From Wenzhouxiangella sp. XN79A (GTDB lineage: Bacteria > Pseudomonadota > Gammaproteobacteria > Xanthomonadales > Wenzhouxiangellaceae), in NCBI RefSeq assembly GCF_012272825.1, contig NZ_JAAWWS010000151.1, forward strand, positions 1 to 46,548: a DNA stretch of 46,548 bases, in the 5' to 3' direction. Shown here one piece after another: positions 26,165 through 35,179 of this stretch (positions within the stretch are counted from its first letter, which is position 1; each line of letters starts with the position of its first letter). The notes beneath the pieces are model-generated. The model did not search any database and was not told the origin of the DNA. It saw nothing but the letters and a program-made list of their open reading frames with translations. The translations under genes were made by a program, and so were the position numbers.

Positions 26165-27226
26165 TCAGGCCGTCCCCTCGATCGCCGCGGACTGCTGCGG
26201 GTCGAACAGGACCAGGTGGTCGGCGTCCAGCGTGATGCCGATCGTGCGGCCGGGTTCGTGGTTGTCGTGGCTGGGAAACAGCGCGCCGACCTGTTCGCCG
26301 CCGGGCAGCTCCAGCCGGTAGAGGATGTCGGCGCCCTGGAACTGGCGCGCGATCACCCGGGCCGGGCAGCCGTCGTCGTCGAGCCGGATGTCGTCGGGCC
26401 GGATCAGCAGCTCCAGTTCGTCGCCGGGCGCGGCCTCGATGTGCCCGGGCAGCGGTGAGCGGCCCAGCGCGTGCCGGATGCCGGCCTCGTCGACCTCGGC
26501 GCGGATGTAGCTGCCGCGGCCGGTGAACGCCGCGACGTAGCGGCAGAACGGCCGGTGGTAGAGCTGGTAGGGCGTGTCCCACTGCAGCATCCGGCCGTTG
26601 AACATCAGGCCGATCCGGTCGGCCAGGGCGAAGGCTTCCTGCTGGTCGTGGGTGACCAGCAGCGTGGCCGTGCCGCGCGAGGTCAGCAGACTACGGATTT
26701 CGTCGCCCATCTGGCGGCGCAGCCCGGTGTCGAGGTTGCTGAACGGCTCGTCCATCAGCAGCACGGCCGGCTCCGGCGCCAGCGCGCGGGCCAGCGCGAC
26801 GCGCTGCTGCTGGCCGCCCGAGAGCTCGTGCGGGTAGCGCTTGTCCAGTCCGCTCAGCCCGGTCAGGGCCAGCAGCTCGCCGATCCGCTCCCTGCGGGCG
26901 GCGCGGTCGAGCCTGCGGATGCCGAAGCCGATGTTGGCCTCGACGGTCAGGTGGGGGAACAGCGCGTGGTCCTGGAACACCATGCCGACCCCGCGGCGCT
27001 CGGGTGCGACCCGGACATCGCGGGCGCTGACCACCCGGCCGTCGATCCGGATCGTGCCGCGGTCCAGCGGCTCGAAGCCGGCGATCGCGCGCAGCGCGGT
27101 GGTCTTGCCGCAGCCCGAGGCGCCGAGCAGGCAGCCGATCTCGCCGGCATCCAGCTTGAAGTCGAGGCCGCAGACGACCGGCGTGCCGTCGTAGCCGAGC
27201 TGGATGTCCTCGACCTCCAGCCTCAT
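26165..27226 (-). CDS. ABC transporter ATP-binding protein, iron(III)/polyamine-type, without adjacent permease
   Basis: 353 residues. Walker A GASGCGKT (about 37-44), the signature LSGGQQQR (about 135), Walker B AVLLMDEP (about 155-162), the switch histidine in LVTHDQ, and a C-terminal TOBE-type domain from about 240. This layout is that of importer ATPases for Fe(III), sulfate or polyamines (FbpC/PotA-like). No permease or binding-protein gene is nearby. Its ATG overlaps the stop of the upstream aminotransferase gene as ATGA, so the two are co-translated. Substrate unknown. Confidence 0.88.
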   Translation of the reverse strand: MRLEVEDIQLGYDGTPVVCGLDFKLDAGEIGCLLGASGCGKTTALRAIAGFEPLDRGTIRIDGRVVSARDVRVAPERRGVGMVFQDHALFPHLTVEANIGFGIRRLDRAARRERIGELLALTGLSGLDKRYPHELSGGQQQRVALARALAPEPAVLLMDEPFSNLDTGLRRQMGDEIRSLLTSRGTATLLVTHDQQEAFALADRIGLMFNGRMLQWDTPYQLYHRPFCRYVAAFTGRGSYIRAEVDEAGIRHALGRSPLPGHIEAAPGDELELLIRPDDIRLDDDGCPARVIARQFQGADILYRLELPGGEQVGALFPSHDNHEPGRTIGITLDADHLVLFDPQQSAAIEGTA

Positions 27227-28392
27227 CGGCCCAGCACGCCGTCGGCGACCGCATCGGCGATGGTCCGGGCCTGGTCGGCATCGATGATCAGCGGCGGCAG
27301 CAGCCGGATGACCCGCTCGTGGGTGACGTTGATCAGCACGTGCTGCTTCAGCGCGTGGTCGCGCACGTCGCCGGCCGGGTCGGCCAGTTCGACGCCGATC
27401 ATCAGGCCGCGGCCGCGAATCTCGACCACCCGCTCGCAGCCGGCCAGCCGCTCGCGCAGGCGTTCGACCAGCCGCGCGCCCATGGTTTCGGCGCGCGCGT
27501 TCAGGTCCAGTGCCTCCATTCGGTCGAGCACCGTCAGCGCGGCGCGGCAGGCCAGCGGGTTGCCGCCGTAGGTGGTGCCGTGGCTGCCGGGCGTCAGCAC
27601 CTCGGCGGCTGCGCCGCGGGCCAGGCAGGCCGCCACCGGCACGCCGTTGCCCAGCGCCTTGGCCGAGGCCAGTACGTCGGGCCGGCAGTCCGGTTCGTGC
27701 TGGTGGGCGTACCAGCGCCCGGTCCGGCACAGGCCGGTCTGGATCTCGTCGACCATCAGCAGCGCCCGGTGCTCGTCGCAGGCCCGGCGCAGCGCGGTCA
27801 GGTAGCCGTCCGGCGGGCGCTTGACGCCGCCTTCGCCCTGGATCGGCTCGAGCAGCATGGCGACGATGGACGGATCGCCGGCCAGCGCGGCGCGCGCCGC
27901 GTCGGCGTCGCCGTAGGGCACCCGGACGAAGCCGTCGACCAGCGGCGCGAAGCCGTGCTGCAGCTTGCCCGGGGCCGAGGCGCTGATCGCGCCGAGGGTG
28001 CGGCCGTGGAAGGCCCCTTCGACGACCAGGATCTTCGGCTGCTCGATGCCGCGCTCGAAGCCGAACCGACGGGCCAGCTTCAGCACCGTTTCGATCGCCT
28101 CGGCGCCGGTGTTGGTGATGAACGCGCGGTCCATGCCGGTGATCGTGCACAGCCGCTCGGCCAGCCGTTCCTGCAGCCGGATGTGGCCGAGGTTGGCGGT
28201 GTGGATCAGCGTGCGGGCCTGGTCGCACAGCGCATCGGCCAGCACCGGGTCGGCGTGGCCGAGACTGCACACGGCGATGCCGCTGATCGCATCGAGATAG
28301 CGGGTGCCGTCCTCGTCGTACAGCCAGGCGCCTTCGCCGCGCACGAAGGCGACGGGCAGCCGGGCATAGGTCTTCATCAGATGGTCGCTCAC
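27223..28392 (-). CDS. argD: acetylornithine/succinyldiaminopimelate-type aminotransferase
   Basis: 389 residues. A class III PLP aminotransferase: HLMKTYARLPVAFVRGEGAW at the N-terminus, FITNTGAEAIE for the cofactor phosphate, VDEIQTGLCRTG with the PLP aspartate, and the Schiff-base lysine in DVLASAKALGNG. It best fits ArgD (arginine and lysine synthesis), though related omega-aminotransferases are hard to exclude. The start is uncertain: GTG 28392 matches the family N-terminus; an ATG at 28377 and a GTG at 28416 are alternatives. It is coupled to the downstream ABC ATPase by ATGA. Confidence 0.85.
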   Translation of the reverse strand: MSDHLMKTYARLPVAFVRGEGAWLYDEDGTRYLDAISGIAVCSLGHADPVLADALCDQARTLIHTANLGHIRLQERLAERLCTITGMDRAFITNTGAEAIETVLKLARRFGFERGIEQPKILVVEGAFHGRTLGAISASAPGKLQHGFAPLVDGFVRVPYGDADAARAALAGDPSIVAMLLEPIQGEGGVKRPPDGYLTALRRACDEHRALLMVDEIQTGLCRTGRWYAHQHEPDCRPDVLASAKALGNGVPVAACLARGAAAEVLTPGSHGTTYGGNPLACRAALTVLDRMEALDLNARAETMGARLVERLRERLAGCERVVEIRGRGLMIGVELADPAGDVRDHALKQHVLINVTHERVIRLLPPLIIDADQARTIADAVADGVLGR

Positions 28393-28430
28393 GCGGTGGA
28401 TTCTACGCGTTCGCACGGTCGGGGGATGCG

Positions 28431-28459
28431 AAATCGCCGGGCCGCGGGGCGGCCCGGCG
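28431..28459 (-). terminator. hairpin terminator after sodB
   Basis: A perfect 11-bp stem CGCCGGGCCGC / GCGGCCCGGCG (28435-28445 and 28449-28459) with a 3-nt loop, 43 bp past the sodB stop on the minus strand. Only a short ATTT follows, so the T-run is weak, but the stem is very strong. Confidence 0.65.
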
Positions 28460-28502
28460 AGGTCGGATCCGGTCGATGGACGAGACCGATCGAGCGGGCC
28501 GA

Positions 28503-29084
28503 TCAGTCGTTCATCTGGCTGGCGACGAACTCCCAGTGGACCAGGTTCCAGAACGCGTCCAGGTACTTCGGACGGGCGTTGCGGTAGTCGATGTAGTAGG
28601 CGTGTTCCCAGACGTCGCAGGTCAGCAGCGGCGTCGCCGAGCCGGTCAGCGGCGTTTCGGCATCGTCGGTGTTGACGATCGCCAGACTGCCGTCTTCGTT
28701 CTGCACCAGCCAGGTCCAGCCGGAGCCGAAGTTGCCGATCGCGCTTTCGGTGAACTTTTCCTTGAAGGTGTCGAAGGCGCCGAAGTCGCGATCGATGGCC
28801 TCGGCCAGCGCGCCGCTCGGGGCACCGCCGCCGTTCGGGCTCAGGCAGTGCCAGTAGAAGGTGTGGTTCCAGACCTGGGCGGCGTTGTTGAACAGTCCGC
28901 CGGATGCACTCCTGATGATTTCCTCGAGCGACTTGTCGGCATCCGGCGTGCCCTCGACCATGCCGTTGAGCTTGTCGACGTAGGTCTGGTGATGCTTTCC
29001 GTAGTGGTAGTCCAGCGTCTCGGCGGAAATATGCGGCTCCAGTGCGTCCTTCGCATAGGGAAGGTCGGGAAGCGAAAACGACAT
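28503..29084 (-). CDS. sodB: superoxide dismutase, Fe type
   Basis: 193 residues, the length of E. coli SodB. It converts superoxide to O2 and H2O2 in the cytoplasm. The metal ligands H27, H74, D157 and H161 (DVWEHAYYIDY) are all in place. NNAAQVWNHTFYW and IGNFGSGWTWLV favour iron over manganese. GAGGAG at 29095-29090 gives a good ribosome site. A strong hairpin follows the gene. It is divergent from hydantoinase B; the 124-bp gap between them has no clear operator. Confidence 0.97.
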   Translation of the reverse strand: MSFSLPDLPYAKDALEPHISAETLDYHYGKHHQTYVDKLNGMVEGTPDADKSLEEIIRSASGGLFNNAAQVWNHTFYWHCLSPNGGGAPSGALAEAIDRDFGAFDTFKEKFTESAIGNFGSGWTWLVQNEDGSLAIVNTDDAETPLTGSATPLLTCDVWEHAYYIDYRNARPKYLDAFWNLVHWEFVASQMND

Positions 29085-29208
29085 GTCGATCTCCTCGGAA
29101 TGGGTGGCGTGGATGGGCGCCCGAAACGGGCCGGCCGTATCGGGCCCTACCCGAGAAATGGTACCGTACCGTTCGAGATCAAGGTGTCGAGCCCGACGAG
29201 GACGCGCG

Positions 29209-30756
29209 ATGTCCCAGTCCGAAGCCGCGGAGCGGATCGAACTGGCGGTGTTCGAAAGCCGCCTGGCGGCGCTGTGCGAAACCATGGGCGCGGTGCTTCG
29301 CCGCTCGGCGTTCTCGCCGAACATCCGCGATCGGCTGGATTTTTCCTGCGCGCTGTTCGATGCCGGCGGCGCGCTGCTCAACCAGGCCACTCACATCCCG
29401 GTCCACCTGGGCTCGATGGCCTGGGCGATGCGCGACCTGGTCGATCGCTTCGACTGGCGTCCGGGCCACCGGCTGATCCTCAACGACCCCTTCGCCGGCG
29501 GCACCCACCTGCCCGACGTCACGCTGATCGCGCCGGTCTTCCATGGTGAAGAATTGGTGGGATTTGTCGCCAACCGCGCCCATCATGCCGACATCGGCAG
29601 CGAAACGCCGGGATCGATGCCGCTCAGCGGGACGCTCGCCGACGAGGGCGTGCTGATCGAGCCGACCTGGCTGTACCGCGACGGGGTGCGCGTGGATGCC
29701 GCGTTCGAGGCGATCTGCGCACCGATGCGCGACCCGGCGCTGGCCGGCGCCGATTTCCAGGCCCAGGTGGCCGCCTCGGCCAGCGGCGAGCGGGCCTTGA
29801 CGGCGCTGCTCGACGAGTACGGCCCGGACCGGTTCCGGGCCCTGTGCGACGGCCTGAATGCCTACGCGGAACGGCTGGCCGCGGCAGCGCTGGCGGCACT
29901 GCCCGGCGGTGTCTACCGCGCCGAGGATGCAATGGACGACGACGGCGCCGGTGGCCCGGGCCCGGTCCTGCGGGTCGCGGTCGAGGTCGGCGACGACGGC
30001 CTGCGGGTCGACTTCGCCGGCACCGACCCGGCCGTGCCCGGCAACCTGAACTGCCCGATGAGCGTGACCGCCGCGGCGGTGTTCTACGTGGTTCGTTGCC
30101 TGCTGCCCGCGGCGACGCCGGCCTGCGCCGGTGCCATGGCCCGGTTGGCGCTGGACGCGCCGGTCGGCTGCCTGGTCAATGCCCAGCGGCCGTCGGCGAC
30201 CGCCGCCGGCAACGTCGAGACCAGCCAGCGGATCGTCGATGTGCTGCTGCGCGCGCTGGCGCTCGCGGTCCCCGGGCGGATTCCGGCCGCCAGCCAGGGC
30301 ACCATGAACAACCTCGGGCTCGGCAGCGCCCGCTGGAGCTACTACGAGACCCAGGCCGGCGGTTGCGGGGCCAGCGCCGGGCACCCCGGCCGGAGTGCGG
30401 TCCACAGTCACATGACCAACACCCTGAATACTCCGGCCGAAGTGCTCGAGCGGCGTTTCCCGCTGCGGCTGGTCGAGTACCGGATCCGCCGCGGCAGCGG
30501 CGGCGAAGGCCGACGGCGCGGCGGCGATGGCCTGATCCGGACCTTCGAGTTCCTCGAGCCGGCCGAGGTGACGCTGATCACCGAGCGCCGGCGGCTTGCG
30601 CCGTGGGGGCTGGAAGGCGGCGGCGACGGGTTGCCTGGCGAGAACCGGCTCGACGATCGAGTGCTGCCGGCCAAGGTCGGTCTTCGGGTCGAGGCAGGGC
30701 AGCGGCTGCGGATCGAGACGCCCGGCGGCGGCGGCTACGGGGCGCCCGGGCCCTGA
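29209..30756 (+). CDS. hydantoinase B/oxoprolinase family protein, stand-alone
   Basis: 515 residues, full length for HyuB. The family hydrolyses cyclic amides such as hydantoins and 5-oxoproline together with a HyuA subunit. Conserved blocks present: LDFSCALFD, ATHIPVHLGSM, LNDPFAGGTHLPDVT, the NRAHHADIG motif, and the C-terminal ETPGGGGYG. No hyuA gene lies on either side, so the partner is either elsewhere or absent. ATG 29209 is preceded by GAGGA. The substrate cannot be inferred. The gene is strongly GC-rich like its neighbours. Confidence 0.9.
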   Translation: MSQSEAAERIELAVFESRLAALCETMGAVLRRSAFSPNIRDRLDFSCALFDAGGALLNQATHIPVHLGSMAWAMRDLVDRFDWRPGHRLILNDPFAGGTHLPDVTLIAPVFHGEELVGFVANRAHHADIGSETPGSMPLSGTLADEGVLIEPTWLYRDGVRVDAAFEAICAPMRDPALAGADFQAQVAASASGERALTALLDEYGPDRFRALCDGLNAYAERLAAAALAALPGGVYRAEDAMDDDGAGGPGPVLRVAVEVGDDGLRVDFAGTDPAVPGNLNCPMSVTAAAVFYVVRCLLPAATPACAGAMARLALDAPVGCLVNAQRPSATAAGNVETSQRIVDVLLRALALAVPGRIPAASQGTMNNLGLGSARWSYYETQAGGCGASAGHPGRSAVHSHMTNTLNTPAEVLERRFPLRLVEYRIRRGSGGEGRRRGGDGLIRTFEFLEPAEVTLITERRRLAPWGLEGGGDGLPGENRLDDRVLPAKVGLRVEAGQRLRIETPGGGGYGAPGP

Positions 30757-30764
30757 ACGCCGAC

Positions 30765-31394
30765 TCAGCCCTTGGCCAGCGTGGCCGGATCCAGTCCGCC
30801 GAGTGCCTGCCAGCGGTTGACGATGGTGCAGAACAGCTGCGCGGTGCGTTCGGTGTCGTAGCGCGCCGAGTGCGCTTCTTCCGATTCCCAGTCCAGTCCG
30901 GCGGCCTGCACGGCCCGCGCCAGCACGGTCTGACCATAGGCCATGCCGCCCAGCGTGGCGGTGTCGAAACTCGAGAACGGGTGGAACGGGCTGCGCTTGT
31001 AATCGACCCGAGCGATCGCCGCGTTGAGGAAGGCCAGGTCGAAGGCCGGGTTGTGGCCGACGAGGATCGCCCGCTTGCAGCCGGTCTCGCGCAGCCGACG
31101 CCGGATCGGCTGGAACACGTCGCTCAGCGCCTGTCGCTCGGGCACCGCCATGCGCAGCGGGTGATCGGGCTTGATGCCGGTGAACTCCAGCGCGGCCTGC
31201 TCGATGTTGGCACCCTCGAACGGCTCGACGTGGCGCATGACCAGGTCGCCGGGCACCAGCCGGCCGTCATCGTCCATCTCGATGATGCAGGCGGCGATTT
31301 CCAGCAGTGCGTCGGTGTCGGCATTGAAGCCGCCGGTCTCGACATCGACGGCCACGGGCAGGAAGCCGCGGAAGCGGACCTTCAGATCGATCAT
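30765..31394 (-). CDS. rnt: ribonuclease T
   Basis: 209 residues. A DEDDh 3'-5' exonuclease that trims tRNA and other stable RNA ends. The catalytic set is visible: D17 and E19 in VDVETGG, an Asp in [11 protein letters not shown], and the His-Asp pair in [12 protein letters not shown]. The [13 protein letters not shown] segment is typical of RNase T. It is convergent with hydantoinase B (8-bp gap) and divergent from the TraB/GumN gene. Confidence 0.95.
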   Translation of the reverse strand: MIDLKVRFRGFLPVAVDVETGGFNADTDALLEIAACIIEMDDDGRLVPGDLVMRHVEPFEGANIEQAALEFTGIKPDHPLRMAVPERQALSDVFQPIRRRLRETGCKRAILVGHNPAFDLAFLNAAIARVDYKRSPFHPFSSFDTATLGGMAYGQTVLARAVQAAGLDWESEEAHSARYDTERTAQLFCTIVNRWQALGGLDPATLAKG

Positions 31395-31450
31395 GAATTC
31401 TTGACGGGGCGAGCGTGAGCATACGCTACCAGATCGCCGAGGGCTCCAGT

Positions 31451-32359
31451 ATGGCTTCGTGCCGCTGTTTCGACCGCGCGCCTGGAACGGCACGCCGCGC
31501 CGGACTGCGATGGATTCGCCGAGGGCTGGTCGGGCTGGCGCTGCTGCTTGCAAGCGCGCCGCTGTCGGGGCAGGTGTTCTACACCGTCGAAACCGGCGAC
31601 GGCCGGCTCAGCTGGCTGCTGGGGACCCTCCATACCGAGGACCCGCGCGTGCTGGACCTGCCGCCGGTGCTCGTGCAGGCGCTGGCCGACGCCGAACGAA
31701 TCGCGCTGGAACTGGTGCCCGACGCCGAGATGCTCGGGGCCCTGAACGTGGCCATGATGCTGCCGCGTGACGAGCGTCTGTCGGCGCTGCTCGACGAGCG
31801 CCTGTACGCCGACATCCTCGAGCTGCTCGACCCCTATGGCCTCGGGCCCTCGGCGGTCGAGCGGATGCGGCCCTGGGCGGTGGCCATGACGCTGGCCCTG
31901 CCGCCGCCGGAAACCGGTCTGTTCATGGACATGGCGCTGGCTTTCCGCGGCGTCCGCCACGGGGCCGATATGGTGGCGCTGGAGACGCTCGACGAGCAGC
32001 TGGCCTTCCTGACCGGTCTCGGTCGGGACGCGCACATCGAGATGCTGGCGCTGGCGGTCGACGACCTGAAGCGCGGCCGGACCCTGTTCGAGACCCTGAT
32101 CCGCGCCTACCTGGCGCGCGATGCCGATCGGCTGCGCGAACTGACCGAACGTGAGCTGGCGCGGATGGGGCCCGCGATCCGCGAGCGCTTCGAGCGCGAG
32201 GGCCTGACCGAACGCAACGCCCGGATGGCCGAGCGGGCCGCGCCGCTCATCGACCAGGGTCGGACCCTGGTCGCGGTCGGTGCGCTGCACCTGCCCGGTG
32301 AAGACGGGCTGGTGGCCCGTTTGCGGGCGATGGGCTATCGGGTCGAGCCGATCTACTGA
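31451..32359 (+). CDS. TraB/GumN family protein
   Basis: 302 residues from ATG 31451, which has GAGGG 8 nt upstream; a GTG at 31415 is possible. An N-terminal hydrophobic signal or anchor (about 24-38) leads to [16 protein letters not shown] and, near the C-terminus, [15 protein letters not shown], the paired GT-LH and GA-HL motifs of the TraB/GumN (TIKI-like) family. Such proteins are putative metal-dependent proteases; the function in bacteria is unproven. It converges on the DoxX gene of the RiPP operon, 17 bp apart. Confidence 0.85.
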   Translation: MASCRCFDRAPGTARRAGLRWIRRGLVGLALLLASAPLSGQVFYTVETGDGRLSWLLGTLHTEDPRVLDLPPVLVQALADAERIALELVPDAEMLGALNVAMMLPRDERLSALLDERLYADILELLDPYGLGPSAVERMRPWAVAMTLALPPPETGLFMDMALAFRGVRHGADMVALETLDEQLAFLTGLGRDAHIEMLALAVDDLKRGRTLFETLIRAYLARDADRLRELTERELARMGPAIRERFEREGLTERNARMAERAAPLIDQGRTLVAVGALHLPGEDGLVARLRAMGYRVEPIY

Positions 32360-32376
32360 CGCGTCGGTCGGCGGCT

Positions 32377-33048
32377 TCAGCCCCGCAGTCGCTGGACCAC
32401 GGCCGCCGCGGCCGCGGCCAGCAGCAGCACCACGCCCCACAGCGGAATCAGGTAGATCAGCGCAAGGCCCGGGACCAGCAGCGCCAGCGACAGCGCGAGC
32501 AGGTCATCGCGGCGCGCCTGGACCAGGTCGGCGCGCTGGCCGAAGCTGATCAGCGCGTGGTCGAGACTCAGCTTGCCGCCGCCCATGAAGACCAGCGGCA
32601 GCAGCATGGCCAGGAACAGCATCGGGATGCGGAAGTTGCCGCGGAACTCGCCGTCCTCCATGACCCGCGAGACCGAATAGCCTTCCCAGAGCTGGCCGAG
32701 GCCGGACCAGGATTCCGGCCAGTGGGTGGAGACGATCGCGACGGTCGTCACCATGACCAGCGAAAACGCCGCGAAGCGGGTGAACAGGCCGAGCATCAGC
32801 GCGATCGCGGCCAGGATCTCGGTCCAGGTCACCATCGCCCAGTTGACGCCGGCCGGCAGCCAGTCGAACGGCAGCGGAAAGCCCTTGTTGGCGAACCAGC
32901 CCGGCACGCCGTCGGCGCCGGCCTTGCCGAGTCCGGCCTTCAGGAATTCATGGCCCAGCAGCAGGCGCAGGCCGAGCGGGGCGATCCAGTCGCCGGCCGA
33001 GCGCAGGCGGTCGGTGAGGCGGTCGTAGGCTTCGATCAATGCAGTCAT
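32377..33048 (-). CDS. DoxX family membrane protein, last gene of the RiPP operon
   Basis: 223 residues with about five membrane segments. GLRLLLGHEFLKAGLGK (about 26-42) is the DoxX start, and WTEILAAIALMLGLFTRFAA the second conserved block. DoxX proteins regularly accompany DUF692/DUF2063 RiPP pairs, and the one in Hvf-type clusters is thought to help copper-peptide maturation or membrane transfer. It lies 53 bp after hvfC in the same direction, so it probably belongs to the operon starting at hvfA. The C-terminal half has an extra two-helix region compared with short DoxX proteins. Confidence 0.85.
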   Translation of the reverse strand: MTALIEAYDRLTDRLRSAGDWIAPLGLRLLLGHEFLKAGLGKAGADGVPGWFANKGFPLPFDWLPAGVNWAMVTWTEILAAIALMLGLFTRFAAFSLVMVTTVAIVSTHWPESWSGLGQLWEGYSVSRVMEDGEFRGNFRIPMLFLAMLLPLVFMGGGKLSLDHALISFGQRADLVQARRDDLLALSLALLVPGLALIYLIPLWGVVLLLAAAAAAVVQRLRG

Positions 33049-33101
33049 CTTCGGGCTCCGGTTGAATCCAGTGTCTGATGGCCGGAGTTCGCCCGTGCCC
33101 G

Positions 33102-33863
33102 TCAGTCGGGGGCGGTGCCGAGGATCAGCTCGCGTGTCTGCAGGTCGTCGAGCAGGGTCCGGCCGTGGTCGATCAGCGTCGCCGGGTCGGCATGGTCCAG
33201 CTCCCCGGCGATACGTTCCAGTGCCATTCGACCGGTGCCCGAGGCATCTTCTTTCAGAATCTCGATCAGGCGGCCGGTGACGGCGTTGATCTGCAGTCGC
33301 GCGAGGCGATCGTCGCGGGTCCGCCAGATCGCCAGCACGGTGGCGGCCGGCTCGGGCGCGGCCCGGTCGGCCCGGATCGCGTGGACCGGCCAGCGGTAGG
33401 CGGCCAGCGCGAGCGTGGGGTTCAGCCGGGGTCGGCCCTCGACCGGATCGCCGTGCGGGTCGGCCTCGATCTCGGCCGGGTCGTGCTCGTCGTTGCGCAC
33501 GGTGGTGTTCAGGAACTGCCAGTGGGCCAGCTCGGCCAGCCACGGCCACTCGGGGTGGCGCTCCGGCTGCTCGGCCAGGAAGCGGACGAACTCGCGGCCG
33601 ATCTCGGGAAACAGCGGCGTGGTCGCGCGGTGCTCGGCGAGAAACGCGCCGATCAGCTCGTTCCAGCGCGGGTCGGGCACGATTCGCCGGACCACGGTGA
33701 AGTTCTTCGAAAACAGGCTCGAGAGGTTGTTGAAGAACAGCCGGCGGTAGATCGCCAGCCGTCGCTCCTCGACGCCGTCCGGCGCCGGGTTCGAGGCCGG
33801 GTCTCGAATGTGGTCGGCAAAGCGCTTCTGCAGCGCCGCCAGCCGCTCAGGAGGCCCGGACAT
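33102..33863 (-). CDS. hvfC: HvfC/BufC-like RiPP maturation partner (DUF2063)
   Basis: 253 residues. The N-terminal DUF2063 region is recognisable from [23 protein letters not shown] (about 36-58), followed by a second domain with [10 protein letters not shown] and [14 protein letters not shown]. In characterised MNIO clusters this protein binds the precursor peptide and works with the DUF692 enzyme. No membrane segment. Its start overlaps the end of hvfB by 17 bp, so the two are translationally linked, consistent with a maturase-partner complex. Confidence 0.9.
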   Translation of the reverse strand: MSGPPERLAALQKRFADHIRDPASNPAPDGVEERRLAIYRRLFFNNLSSLFSKNFTVVRRIVPDPRWNELIGAFLAEHRATTPLFPEIGREFVRFLAEQPERHPEWPWLAELAHWQFLNTTVRNDEHDPAEIEADPHGDPVEGRPRLNPTLALAAYRWPVHAIRADRAAPEPAATVLAIWRTRDDRLARLQINAVTGRLIEILKEDASGTGRMALERIAGELDHADPATLIDHGRTLLDDLQTRELILGTAPD

Positions 33864-34701
33864 GCCGCTCGGACCGCTCCGGATGCCGGGCCTGCAGGCG
33901 GTGAATGGTCCGCACCTCGTCGAGCAGCTGCTCCACGGCCGGGAAGTTGAAGTCGCGCTCCAGCAGCGTCGGCACCGGGCCGAGTTTCTGGTAGGCGGCG
34001 TCGAGCAGGTCCCAGACCGGGTCGATGACGTCGGCGCCGTGGGTGTCGACGATCAGGTCTTCGGCCTCGTTGTGGTGGCCGGCGACGTGGATGTAGGCCA
34101 CCCGATCGGCCGGCAGGCCGTCGAGGAAGGCCCGGGCGTCGTAGCGGTGATTGACGCTGTTGACGTGGATGTTGTTGACGTCGAGCAGCAGGTGGCAGTC
34201 GGCGCGTTCGAGCACCGCGTTGATGAATTCGAGTTCGCTCAGTTCGGTGGTCGGCTGGGCATAGTAGGAAATGTTCTCCACCGCGATTTTCCGACCGACC
34301 AGGTCCTGGGTCCGGCGGATGCGCGCGGCGACCCAGTCGACCGCTTCTTCGGTGAACGGGATCGGCATCAGGTCGTACAGGTGGCCGTGCTCGGAGCAGT
34401 AGCTCAGGTGCTCGGAGTACAGCCGGATGTCGTGGGCATCGAGAAAACGCCGCACCCGCTTCAGGAAGGTTTCATCGAGCGGTTCCGGCGCGCCCAGCGA
34501 CAGCGACAGGCCATGGCAGACGAACGGCAGCCGTTCGGTGTAGCGACGAAAGGCCTTGCCGCGCGCGCCGCCGACCCCGATCCAGTTCTCGGGTGCGACT
34601 TCCATGAAGTCGACATCGCTCAGGTCGGCATGCTCCAGCGGGCCCAGCAGGGCCCGCCGCAGCCCGAGTCCCGCGCCCCGGAGGGGTGGTCGGGCACTCA
34701 T
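33847..34701 (-). CDS. hvfB: HvfB/BufB-like MNIO maturase (DUF692)
   Basis: 284 residues, normal for the family. A TIM-barrel multinuclear iron-dependent oxidase that modifies cysteines of a precursor peptide. Ligand-bearing segments are intact: [59 protein letters not shown] and [15 protein letters not shown]. Close relatives turn Cys in EGxCG motifs into oxazolone/thioamide or thiooxazole groups that bind copper. It lies 29 bp after the precursor gene and overlaps hvfC. The exact product chemistry is inference. Confidence 0.93.
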   Translation of the reverse strand: MSARPPLRGAGLGLRRALLGPLEHADLSDVDFMEVAPENWIGVGGARGKAFRRYTERLPFVCHGLSLSLGAPEPLDETFLKRVRRFLDAHDIRLYSEHLSYCSEHGHLYDLMPIPFTEEAVDWVAARIRRTQDLVGRKIAVENISYYAQPTTELSELEFINAVLERADCHLLLDVNNIHVNSVNHRYDARAFLDGLPADRVAYIHVAGHHNEAEDLIVDTHGADVIDPVWDLLDAAYQKLGPVPTLLERDFNFPAVEQLLDEVRTIHRLQARHPERSERHVRAS

Positions 34702-34730
34702 GGTTCGTTCGGTTCGGTCCCGCGGGCCGC

Positions 34731-35123
34731 TCAGGCGGCGCCGCAGGAGCCCTCGCCGCAGGAACCTTCACCACAGGCGCCTTCGGCGTCGTCGCCTTCG
34801 CCGCAGGACCCTTCACCGCAGGACCCTTCACCGCAGGAACCTTCCTTGTCGTCACCCTCGCCGCAGGAGCCTTCCCCGCACGAGCCTTCACCACAGGAAC
34901 CTTCCTTGTCGTCGCCTTCGCCTTCGCCTTCACCGCACGAGCCTTCGCCACAGGCGCCTTCCTTGTCGTCGCCGTGGTCGTCGAAGCCGATCTTGCCGGC
35001 CGACAGGGTCGACAGGTCATCGGCCTGGAACGGATTGGCGGTCGAATCGCCGGCGAATGCGCTCAGGGCGAACGAGGCACCGGCGACAGCACCGATGGCG
35101 GTAACGAGTTGCGTCTTCTTCAT
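34731..35123 (-). CDS. hvfA: HvfA-like secreted RiPP precursor with eleven EG[S/A]CG motifs
   Basis: 130 residues. Signal peptide 1-24 (cut after AFA), a linker with [18 protein letters not shown] (residues 30-47) that resembles the HvfA recognition region, then four repeats at 52-70, 71-90, 91-110 and 111-130. Cysteines sit at 58, 63, 77, 82, 87, 97, 102, 107, 117, 122 and 127, each in EGSCG (nine) or EGACG (two). The first repeat has lost its third Cys (EGEGEG). Relatives carry EGKCG motifs and, after modification, bind copper; here Ser or Ala replaces Lys, making the core strongly acidic. First gene of the operon. Confidence 0.92.
   Translation of the reverse strand: MKKTQLVTAIGAVAGASFALSAFAGDSTANPFQADDLSTLSAGKIGFDDHGDDKEGACGEGSCGEGEGEGDDKEGSCGEGSCGEGSCGEGDDKEGSCGEGSCGEGSCGEGDDAEGACGEGSCGEGSCGAA
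34734..34970 (-). repeat. 60-bp tandem repeats encoding the HvfA core
   Basis: Four in-frame copies; the last three are exactly 60 bp (34913-34854, 34853-34794, 34793-34734) and the first is 57 bp. The second and third copies encode identical 20-residue peptides but differ at about seven positions, all synonymous, so the protein repeat has been kept by selection and is not a very recent duplication. Confidence 0.9.
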
Positions 35124-35179
35124 GATCAGCCTCCAACAGCTTCAGGAAAGGGTCCGGACCTTGCCGAACCCGGAGAACG

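Noticed and set aside
26165-28270. Apparent 701-codon fusion upstream of the ABC ATPase
   Set aside because: The extra N-terminal part is an out-of-frame reading of argD; the ATPase starts at the ATG of the ATGA overlap.
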